Source: JACZST01 sp964195155
Lineage (GTDB): Bacteria; Actinomycetota; Acidimicrobiia; Spongiisociales; UBA5794
DNA length: 40,629 bases
Direction of reading: 5' to 3'
NCBI GenBank assembly: GCA_964195155.1
Contig: CAXMOP010000043.1
Location: 1 to 40,629 of the forward strand
Both the position numbers and the translations under genes were made by a program. The notes below the pieces were generated by a model. That model was not told the origin of the DNA. It made no database searches and saw nothing but the letters and a program-made list of their open reading frames with translations. Shown piece after piece: positions 1 to 6,574 of the stretch (positions are counted from its first letter, which is position 1; the number at the start of each line of letters is the position of its first letter).

Positions 1-147
1 CTCCGCCTCGCTGGCGCTCGGCACCTCCCCCTGAGGGGGAGGCAAAGAACCCGCCACGCTGCGCTCGGCAACTCCCTCCTGAGGGGGAGGCAAAATACAC
101 ACCTCGCTGTTCTCGGCATTTCCCCCCGGGGGGAGGCAAAGAGGTCG
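1..147 (+). repeat. Three tandem palindromic repeat copies
   Basis: This gene-free edge holds three successive copies of a GC-rich repeat, about 50 bp apart, each ending in a hairpin followed by GGCAAA. The first copy has the perfect palindrome CCTCCCCCTGAGGGGGAGG at 24-42, an 8-bp stem with a TGA loop. The second (about 56-95) and third (about 100-147) are diverged. The same family recurs at 19907-20198 and 40364-40629. It lies just beyond the topA stop codon, so it could fold in the topA 3' UTR. There is no T-run, so a classical intrinsic terminator is unlikely. Confidence 0.8.
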
Positions 148-166
148 CCCAGAAACGAGGGTTCTG

Positions 167-2752
167 CTACTTCTTTTTTGCCGGGCCCTTGGCTCGCCGT
201 TCGGCGAGCAGCTCGACGGCGCGGTCCAAGCTGATCGACTCGATCGTGTCTGCGGTGCGCAGCGACGCATTGGTTTCGCCATCGGTGACGTAGGGGCCGT
301 ACCGGCCGGACTTGACGACGATCTCCTTGCCGGAGTTCGGATCCTCGCCGAGCTCTCGCAACGGCGCCACGGTACGCCGACCCTTCTTTGGCTGCGCAAG
401 CAAGGCGACGGCGGCGTCAAGGTCGACTTCGAAGATCTGGTCCTCGGATTCGAGAGACCTCGTCTCTTTGCCCCACTTGATGTAAGGACCGTAGCGCCCA
501 TTCTGGGCGGTGATCGGCACATCGTCTTCTGGATGATCACCAACCGATCGCGGCTGGGTGAGCAGCATCAGCGCCTGGTCGAGGGTCACCGTTTCGAGAT
601 CCATCGAGGAGAACAGCGAGGCCGTCTTCGGCTTGGTCTTCGCCTCCTGGTCGCGCTCGCCGGCCTGCACATACGGGCCGTATCGCCCCGCCTTGGCCGA
701 GATCGGCAGTCCGGTCTCGGGTTCGTCACCGAGGACCCGGTCCCCCGACGGGGCGTCGAGCAACTCGACGGCCCTGCTTACCGATAGCTCGTCGAGGGGC
801 AGATCGTCGGGAATCGATGCACGATCCTCACCACGCACCAGGTACGGCCCGTACCGGCCGGTCCTGGCAACCACCTCCTCACCCGCATCGTCGAGGCCGA
901 TCGGGAACGCGTTGACCTTGCGCGGGTCGATCGCATCGAGTGCCTGATCCGACACGAGGTCAACGAGGCCCGGGTATCCATTGCCAAAATAGAAGCGCTC
1001 CAGGTACGGGGCGCGCGACTCCTCACCATTGGCGATTCGATCGAGGTCTTCCTCCATGCGGGCGGTGAACTCGTAGTCGACGTAGTCACCGAAGTAGTCC
1101 TCGAGCAGCCCGACGACCGTGAACGCTCTCAGGGTGGGGACCAGAGCCGTCCCTTGCTTGCGGACGTACTCGCGGTCCTGGATCGTGGAGATGATCGACG
1201 CGTAGGTGGAGGGACGGCCGATGCCGAGATCCTCGAGCTTCTTGACCAGGCTGGCCTCGGTGTACCGCGCCGGAGGTTTGGTCTCATGGCTGGTGGCCTC
1301 CATCGCCTCAACCGCGATCGCCTGTCCCTCTGACACGTCGGGCAGTGGCGACTCTTTGTCGTCACGGTCGGCGCCTGGATCGTCAATGTCCTCGACGTAG
1401 GCCTTCAAGAACCCCGGAAACAGGATCGTGCGTCCCGTCGCCGAGAACAACGTGTCCCGTCCGGAGACTGCGGCAGTGCCCGCGAGCTCGATGCGCAGGC
1501 TCTCGCCCTTGGCGTCCTTCATCTGGCTCGCCACGGTCCGCTTGAAGATCAGGTCGTAGACCTTGGCCTCGTCCGAGCTCGAGCCGAACTCCCCGGCTAT
1601 GACCTTTGGGTCATCGAAGTCGTCGCCGGCCGGCCGGATCGCCTCGTGGGCCTCCTGGGCGGCCTTGGCGGTCTTGCCGTACACCCTGGCCTCGTCCGGC
1701 AGGTACTGATCGCCGTACCGGGTCGACACCAGGCGGCGAGCGGCATCGATCGCGGTCGAGGAGAGATGCGTGGAGTCGGTTCGCATGTACGTGATGTGGC
1801 CGGCCTCATAGAGGCGCTGTGCCGCCGACATGGTGCGCCGGGTCCCGAAACGCATCTTTCTCCCCGCTTCCTGTTGCAAGGTGGCAGTACGGAAGGGTGC
1901 ATATGGCTTGCGGGTATACGGCTTGCGCTCGACGCTGCTGACGGTGAAACCGGCGTCGTCGAGCTCCTCGGCGAGACGCACCGCGTCGTCCGCGTCCAAA
2001 ACCAGCCGGTCGTCCCGGGGTACCCCGTCCGGCCCGAAGTCCTTGCCAGAAGCGACTCGTTCGTTGTCGACGCTGACCAGGCTCGCCTCGAAGCCGGGCT
2101 GCTCATCCGAGCCGGTTGAGAACGTACCGGTAATGCCGCCGTAGCCGGCAGCAACAAACGCGATCCGCTCGCGCTCGCGATCCACGATGATCCGCGTCGC
2201 CGGGGACTGCACGCGACCTGCGGACATGCCGCGCTGGACCTTTCGCCACAACACCGGCGACACCTCGAACCCGTAGAGGCGGTCGAGGATGCGCCGCGTC
2301 TCCTGTGCCTCGACCAGTTCCAGGTCGAGGTCGCGGGGGTTGTCGACGGCCTCCTGGATGGCCTCTGCGGTGATCTCGTGAAACACCATCCGGTGCACCG
2401 GCACCTTGGGCTTGAGCACCTCGAGCAGATGCCAGGCAATCGCCTCCCCCTCGCGGTCCTCGTCGGTAGCGAGATAGAGGGCGTCTGCCCCCTTGAGCTC
2501 CTTGCGCAGTTTCGTCACCTGCTTCTTGGAGTCCGGCGTCACGATGTACATCGCCGTGAAGCCGTGGTCGACGTTGATGCCGAACCGGGTTTCCTTCCAC
2601 GCATCGCGCTGCTTGTCTGGCAGCTCGGTTGCCTTGGACGGGATGTCGCGAATGTGGCCGACCGAGGATTCCACCACGAAGTCACTGCCGAGGTATTTCC
2701 CGATGGTGCGCGCCTTTGCCGGCGACTCCACAATCACGAGTTTCTTGGACAT
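167..2752 (-). CDS. topA: DNA topoisomerase I (type IA)
   Basis: Relaxes negatively supercoiled DNA by transient single-strand cleavage through a 5'-phosphotyrosyl link. The 861-residue protein starts with a TOPRIM domain (KLVIVESPAKA at 4-14; acidic TDEDREGE at about 96-103). The catalytic Tyr322 lies in GHITYMRTDST. The C-terminal third has four GRYGPY-type repeats in place of zinc fingers, as in actinobacterial TopA, and ends in a short Lys-rich tail (RRAKGPAKKK). Length and domain order are normal for the family. The ATG is preceded by GGAG and by a good sigma70-type promoter at 2799-2827. The gene stands alone, divergent from the methyltransferase. The identification is secure. Confidence 0.98.
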   Translation of the reverse strand: MSKKLVIVESPAKARTIGKYLGSDFVVESSVGHIRDIPSKATELPDKQRDAWKETRFGINVDHGFTAMYIVTPDSKKQVTKLRKELKGADALYLATDEDREGEAIAWHLLEVLKPKVPVHRMVFHEITAEAIQEAVDNPRDLDLELVEAQETRRILDRLYGFEVSPVLWRKVQRGMSAGRVQSPATRIIVDRERERIAFVAAGYGGITGTFSTGSDEQPGFEASLVSVDNERVASGKDFGPDGVPRDDRLVLDADDAVRLAEELDDAGFTVSSVERKPYTRKPYAPFRTATLQQEAGRKMRFGTRRTMSAAQRLYEAGHITYMRTDSTHLSSTAIDAARRLVSTRYGDQYLPDEARVYGKTAKAAQEAHEAIRPAGDDFDDPKVIAGEFGSSSDEAKVYDLIFKRTVASQMKDAKGESLRIELAGTAAVSGRDTLFSATGRTILFPGFLKAYVEDIDDPGADRDDKESPLPDVSEGQAIAVEAMEATSHETKPPARYTEASLVKKLEDLGIGRPSTYASIISTIQDREYVRKQGTALVPTLRAFTVVGLLEDYFGDYVDYEFTARMEEDLDRIANGEESRAPYLERFYFGNGYPGLVDLVSDQALDAIDPRKVNAFPIGLDDAGEEVVARTGRYGPYLVRGEDRASIPDDLPLDELSVSRAVELLDAPSGDRVLGDEPETGLPISAKAGRYGPYVQAGERDQEAKTKPKTASLFSSMDLETVTLDQALMLLTQPRSVGDHPEDDVPITAQNGRYGPYIKWGKETRSLESEDQIFEVDLDAAVALLAQPKKGRRTVAPLRELGEDPNSGKEIVVKSGRYGPYVTDGETNASLRTADTIESISLDRAVELLAERRAKGPAKKK

Positions 2753-2798
2753 GTGCTCCGGTCCTCGGTTACGGGTACTTGGGTCAGGCTGGCGTCAA

Positions 2799-2827
2799 CG
2801 AATACGGGAGTATGGCCCCGTTGTCAA
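2799..2827 (-). promoter_or_regulatory. topA promoter, sigma70-type
   Basis: On the minus strand a perfect -35 box TTGACA (2827-2822) is followed by a 17-bp spacer and a -10 box TATTCG (2804-2799). Transcription would start near 2792, giving a 5' UTR of about 40 nt that includes a GGAG just before the topA ATG. This is one of two promoters in the window with a consensus -35. Confidence 0.65.
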
Positions 2828-2868
2828 GGAAATGGTGCGACGTCATGGGCCGCGGCATCATCGGTGCG

Positions 2869-2874
2869 TAGGCT
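2869..2874 (+). promoter_or_regulatory. -10 box before the methyltransferase gene
   Basis: TAGGCT ends 7 nt before the ATG at 2882. No Shine-Dalgarno sequence lies between. This fits a transcript that starts at or next to the start codon (leaderless). The same arrangement precedes several other genes here. Confidence 0.45.
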
Positions 2875-2881
2875 CGACCCC

Positions 2882-3712
2882 ATGAGTGATACCGAAGTGC
2901 CCGACGAGATCCTCCATCATTACCGGGCGCAATTCGATGAGGATCAGCGCCTCCGCAGCGGACTCGGCGAACTCGAGCTCCTCCGTACCCAGGAGGTGAT
3001 CCGGCGGAATCTCCCCGAAGGGTCGCTCCGTATCCTCGACATCGGTGGCGGGTCGGGGATCCACGCCGAGTGGCTGCTGGCCGACGGCCATCGGGTGCAC
3101 CTGATCGACCCTCTGCCTGAGCACGTCGAGCAGGCAATGGCTCGGTTGGGCCACATCGAGGGGTTTTCGGCGGAGGTCGGTGATGCCCGGCACCTCGTCG
3201 AGGCGGATCGCTCCTACGACGCGGTGCTGATGCTTGGACCGCTCTACCATCTGACCGAGGGCAACGACCGGGTCAGCGCGTGGTGTGAGGCTCGGCGGGT
3301 CACCGACACCCACGGGCTGGTATTTGCCGCCGCGATCACACGCTGGTCCTCCCTCTTCAGCGGTCTCACCAAGGGTGCGTTGTTCGACCCCCGGTTCCGC
3401 GCCATAGCCGAGGAAGACCTGACAAGCGGGCAGCACCGGAACCCGACCGATGAGGAGTGGTTCACCACCGCCTATTTTCACCACCCGGACGAGCTCTCCG
3501 AGGAGGCGGCGAGCGCGGGGCTCCGTATGGTCGAACTCGTCGGTCTCGAGGGCCTGGCGGGATGGCAGCCCGAGCTCGAGAAGCGCTGGCAAGATCCGGA
3601 GGGCCGGGAGACCATCTTGTTTTCTGCCCGCGCCGTCGAATCCGAGCCGAGCCTCATCGGGCTCAGTACCCACCTGCTTGCCGTTACCACCCGCGGCCAC
3701 GGCCACGGTTGA
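2882..3712 (+). CDS. Class I SAM-dependent methyltransferase
   Basis: Predicted methyltransferase of 276 residues; the substrate is unknown. The SAM-binding motif I is ILDIGGGSGIHAEWL (about residues 49-63). It is followed by HLIDPLPEHV, whose Asp would bind the ribose hydroxyls, and by YDAVLMLGPLYHL, the usual end of the Rossmann core. The frame stays open far upstream, but the ATG at 2882 was chosen because the homologous sequence begins just after it and a TAGGCT box lies 7 nt before it. The gene is divergent from topA and followed after 69 bp by an F420-type oxidoreductase. The fold assignment is firm; the role cannot be read from sequence. Confidence 0.85.
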   Translation: MSDTEVPDEILHHYRAQFDEDQRLRSGLGELELLRTQEVIRRNLPEGSLRILDIGGGSGIHAEWLLADGHRVHLIDPLPEHVEQAMARLGHIEGFSAEVGDARHLVEADRSYDAVLMLGPLYHLTEGNDRVSAWCEARRVTDTHGLVFAAAITRWSSLFSGLTKGALFDPRFRAIAEEDLTSGQHRNPTDEEWFTTAYFHHPDELSEEAASAGLRMVELVGLEGLAGWQPELEKRWQDPEGRETILFSARAVESEPSLIGLSTHLLAVTTRGHGHG

Positions 3713-3781
3713 GATCAGCCGGGATGAAAGAGGCCTTCGCATCGTGTTAGACCTCCGAGATACATCGAACAAGAGGTAGCT

Positions 3782-4189
3782 ATGGCCGATTACAACACCG
3801 CCCTCATCGAAGAGTTCCGGGCCAATGACGGACGGGTAGATGGGAACTTCGAAGGGTGGACACTCTTACTCCTGCACCACACGGGCGCAAAGAGCGGGCA
3901 CGAAAGAATCTCGCCGCTTGCGTATCAGGCCCTCGACGAGGGCAGGTTCGCCATCTTTGCCTCGAGGGGTGGTGCCGAGCGCAACCCGGCGTGGTACCAC
4001 AACCTCATGGCGCGCCCGGATGTGGTCATCGAAGGTGGCGGCGAAACCGTGGAGGTCTCCGCACGCCAGGCAACGGGTGCGGAACGGGATCGGATTTGGA
4101 CCAAGCAGAAGGCGGACCGCCCCGTCTTTGCCACCTATGAGGGAAAGACCGATCGGGTCATCCCCGTGATCGTGTTAGAGCCCCGCTAG
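3782..4189 (+). CDS. F420-dependent nitroreductase/quinone reductase family protein
   Basis: A 135-residue protein of the DDN (deazaflavin-dependent nitroreductase) family, a split-barrel fold that binds reduced F420 and reduces quinones or other substrates. Family features visible are LLLLHHTGAKSGHERISPL near the N-terminus, the central GGAERNPAWYHNLMARPDV, and a C-terminal VIPVIVLEPR strand. Length is typical. The ATG has an AGAGGT Shine-Dalgarno. F420 enzymes of this group are concentrated in Actinomycetota, which supports the taxonomic inference. The substrate is unknown. The gene converges on pimB with only 34 bp between the stops. Confidence 0.85.
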   Translation: MADYNTALIEEFRANDGRVDGNFEGWTLLLLHHTGAKSGHERISPLAYQALDEGRFAIFASRGGAERNPAWYHNLMARPDVVIEGGGETVEVSARQATGAERDRIWTKQKADRPVFATYEGKTDRVIPVIVLEPR

Positions 4190-4223
4190 CAAAGCCATGC
4201 GCCGACCCGGATCCGAAGGCGGC

Positions 4224-5285
4224 TCACCCGCTCACGGTTTCGAATCCGGCCAGGAGCCGGGCGATCACTTGATCCCAGGTGAATGTGGATTCGACGAACC
4301 GGCGCCCCGCCGCTCCCATCGCTCGGGCTCGGTCTTGATCCTCCAGGAGAACGGCCAGCCCTTCGACAATGTCGCCGACCGACCGAACGACATACCCGGT
4401 CTCGCCGGGAATCACGGTTTCCGACGATCCCCCGGAGTCGCCGGCGAGGACCGGAAGCCCGGTCGCCGACGCCTCGAGGAAGACCAGCCCGAGACCCTCA
4501 ACCTCGAGCCCTCCCCAGCGCGACGAGCACGGCATGCAGAACACGTCCATCGATCGGTACAGCCCAGGCAGCTCCGCCCACGGCGCATCGACAACAAAGC
4601 GGGTGTTGACCCCGAGGCGTCGTGCGGTCTTGCGCAGTTCGGCCTCCTTGCGTCCCTTGCCGACCAGCAGCACCGCTGCCGGCCGATCGAGGACTGCCAC
4701 CGCCTCGAGCAGCCGGTCCTGGCTCTTGCGCGGAACGAACCGGCTCACCGAGCCGATCACGGGCACCGTATGGCCGCCTTCTGGCGGCGGCTGGAACACC
4801 GTGGTGTCTACGCCGGCACCCACGAAAGCGACCGCTTCGCCGGTGAGACGCTCCACGCGCCCTGCCGTGAACCGGCTCACCGCAAACCGGACGTCCGCAT
4901 CGCGGAGGGTCTTGGCAACGACCTGGCGCAGACCCGGGACCGCTGAGGGAAGGGTGACCTCAGCGCCGTGGGCAAGAACGCCGTAGCCGACACCGAGGGC
5001 CGACCGAAGTCGCGGGCCGAGCGTCGCCAACGGGTACGGTGCCCCGAATAGGATGGCGTCGGGTCCGAACGCTCGGGCTCGCTCGATGATCCAATCGGAA
5101 ACGGCCCTCGTCGGCCACATGAAGGGCGATGCTCCTCGGCTCACCCCCTCGTCGGGTTCGGCGGCCGAATCGGCGGGAGCCACGACGTGGATCTGATCCG
5201 GATACGCAGCCACCAGGCTGCCCAGGTATTGCTGGATCCCGCCCGGCTTCGGCGGGTAGTCGTTCGTAACGAGGAGAAGCCGCAC
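4224..5285 (-). CDS. pimB: GT4 glycosyltransferase, PimB'-like mannosyltransferase
   Basis: Predicted GDP-mannose-dependent transferase adding the second mannose to phosphatidylinositol monomannoside at the inner membrane face. The 353-residue protein begins VRLLLVTNDYPPKPGGIQQ, very like mycobacterial PimB'. The C-terminal Rossmann domain has SRFVPRKSQDRLLEAV and the nucleotide-sugar segment RWGGLEVEGLGLVFLEA with the GT4 E-x7-E pair. The GTG start at 5285 lies one base after the stop of the upstream phosphatase gene, so translation is probably coupled. A related GT4 enzyme with another acceptor cannot be excluded. No other PIM gene is in the window. Confidence 0.78.
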   Translation of the reverse strand: MRLLLVTNDYPPKPGGIQQYLGSLVAAYPDQIHVVAPADSAAEPDEGVSRGASPFMWPTRAVSDWIIERARAFGPDAILFGAPYPLATLGPRLRSALGVGYGVLAHGAEVTLPSAVPGLRQVVAKTLRDADVRFAVSRFTAGRVERLTGEAVAFVGAGVDTTVFQPPPEGGHTVPVIGSVSRFVPRKSQDRLLEAVAVLDRPAAVLLVGKGRKEAELRKTARRLGVNTRFVVDAPWAELPGLYRSMDVFCMPCSSRWGGLEVEGLGLVFLEASATGLPVLAGDSGGSSETVIPGETGYVVRSVGDIVEGLAVLLEDQDRARAMGAAGRRFVESTFTWDQVIARLLAGFETVSG

Positions 5286-5286
5286 G

Positions 5287-6522
5287 TCAAGTCTCGAGAT
5301 GCGGTGCGATGTTGTACGAGACCAAGCGCGCCCGGTTTGGCTCGATACGGATATCCGAGCGGGCCGTATTGCGCAGCACCGGGAGTCCATGCCGATCGGC
5401 GAAGCCAATCCCGAGCAGGCCGGTGACGTAGGCCCGTGCCACGCCGCCATGGGTGAAGAGCCCGATGGGATCGGCGTCGGTGTCGGCGGTGATCTCGTCA
5501 ACGGTGGCAGCGAGCCGCTCGCCTGCTTCGCCAAAGGTCTCGCCGGTGCTGCCGCGGGCCTCGTCAAGACCCGATTCGTAGATCCGGTTGAAAGCGTCCT
5601 CGTCGACCGCCCTGATCTCGTCGACGGTCATGCCTTCCCACGCTCCGAAGTGGATCTCGGCGAGCCCATCGAATACCCGGACCGTCTTGTCTTGGGCGAC
5701 CGCCACCGGGGCTGCGGTATCTCGTGCCCTGGACAGCGGAGAGGCGGCGATGTGATCGAGTGGCATCGCCGTTTTTGCCAGGTCCGCGGCCTGGATCCGG
5801 CCCGATTCGGTCAGCGGGGTCTCGCCGCGTCCGTGCCAGCGATGCTCCCGATTCGCTTCGGTCTCGGCGTGACGAAACAGCATCACGGTGCGCCCCGGCA
5901 GCGGCGGGGGTAGCGCATGACTCGGGGCCGTGTCGGCTATGAGATGTGAAGCGTCGTTGTAGACGAACACCTCGGGGCGCCGAGTCCCGTCAAGCACGAT
6001 CGTCGTTGCCGACGTGTTCGCCGGAAGGGCAAGCGCCCTCTGCTCGCCGACGCCAAGGGCTGCTGCGACCAACCCGTGAATGACGCCTCCGTGGGTCACC
6101 ACGATTGCTTCCTCACCATCAGAGAGCCGGGCGGAGACGGAGTCGAGTGCCTGCTGAATGCGACTCGCAAAACCAGAGAGCCGCTCCCCGCCCTCGGGTG
6201 CGAAATCCAGCCCGGAACGCATCGCCTCGAGTTCAGTGGCGAACCTTCGCCGAGTCTCCCGTTGGGTCAGGCCTTCCCAGGCGCCGAAGTCGAGCTCGCG
6301 CCACATGGGGTCGGGCTCGACCACACCAATCGCCTCGGCGGTGCGAACGGCTCGATCCAGATCGGAGCTCACCAAGAGGTCCGGAGCATTGAAGCGGCCA
6401 CCGAGCAAGTCGATCTGAGCCAGGCCCCGCCTGGTGATCGGCGAGTCGCTGTGTCCCTGCCACCCACCGGACATGTTCGCCTCGGTTTCGGCATGCCGGA
6501 TGAGCGTGATGCGTCGAGTCAT
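5287..6522 (-). CDS. Tandem two-domain histidine phosphatase
   Basis: A 411-residue protein made of two complete histidine-phosphatase (phosphoglycerate mutase-like) domains in a row. Domain 1 (about 1-200) has LIRHAETEAN at its start and VVTHGGVIHG near its end. Domain 2 (about 210-411) repeats the pattern with LFRHAETEAN and LFTHGGVARA. Each half keeps the phospho-accepting RH motif, an EAFGAWEG-like segment (DFGAWEG, HFGAWEG) and the second catalytic His, so both may be active. The family includes mutases, CobC-type phosphatases and broad phosphatases; the substrate is unknown. The ATG overlaps the stop of a 9-codon leader ORF, and the gene is coupled to pimB downstream. Confidence 0.88.
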   Translation of the reverse strand: MTRRITLIRHAETEANMSGGWQGHSDSPITRRGLAQIDLLGGRFNAPDLLVSSDLDRAVRTAEAIGVVEPDPMWRELDFGAWEGLTQRETRRRFATELEAMRSGLDFAPEGGERLSGFASRIQQALDSVSARLSDGEEAIVVTHGGVIHGLVAAALGVGEQRALALPANTSATTIVLDGTRRPEVFVYNDASHLIADTAPSHALPPPLPGRTVMLFRHAETEANREHRWHGRGETPLTESGRIQAADLAKTAMPLDHIAASPLSRARDTAAPVAVAQDKTVRVFDGLAEIHFGAWEGMTVDEIRAVDEDAFNRIYESGLDEARGSTGETFGEAGERLAATVDEITADTDADPIGLFTHGGVARAYVTGLLGIGFADRHGLPVLRNTARSDIRIEPNRARLVSYNIAPHLET

Positions 6523-6548
6523 TTCGTTCTTGCGTAGCAGGCGGCCAT
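6519..6548 (-). CDS. Nine-residue leader ORF overlapping the phosphatase start
   Basis: On the minus strand an AGGAG (6559-6555), six bases and an ATG at 6548 open a short frame encoding MAACYARTK. Its TGA overlaps the ATG of the phosphatase gene (ATGA). The ribosome site lies in the loop, and the codons run through the 3' arm, of the hairpin at 6526-6573. The phosphatase ATG has no good Shine-Dalgarno of its own. Coupled translation is therefore plausible. The peptide resembles no known attenuator peptide. The spacing and overlap are seen directly; that it is translated is an inference. Confidence 0.4.
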   Translation of the reverse strand: MAACYARTK

Positions 6549-6573
6549 ATATCGCTCCTGGCTACGCAAGAAC
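6526..6573 (-). promoter_or_regulatory. 13-bp stem-loop between hppA and the phosphatase gene
   Basis: GTTCTTGCGTAGC (6526-6538) and its exact complement (6561-6573) form a 13-bp stem, extendable by three pairs past a one-base bulge. The arm nearest hppA begins 2 bp after its TAG, and the other arm ends 4 bp before the phosphatase ATG. No T-run follows, so it does not look like a simple intrinsic terminator. It carries the leader ORF described at 6519-6548. Confidence 0.7.
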
Positions 6574-6574
6574 C

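Noticed and set aside
24..42. Intrinsic terminator for topA
   Set aside because: The hairpin is strong but no T-run follows on either strand, and the same hairpin recurs at non-terminal places.
558..947. Plus-strand open frames opposite the 3' part of topA
   Set aside because: They are the complement of the GRYGPY repeat region; the repeated TYGPYRP-like pattern is a mirror of topA codons.
1597..2439. Large Arg/Ser-rich minus-strand open frame within topA
   Set aside because: Out-of-frame reading of high-GC topA codons with no recognisable features.
2378..2881. N-terminal extension of the methyltransferase frame
   Set aside because: It overlaps topA on the other strand, has no domain features, and a promoter-like box sits just before the ATG at 2882.
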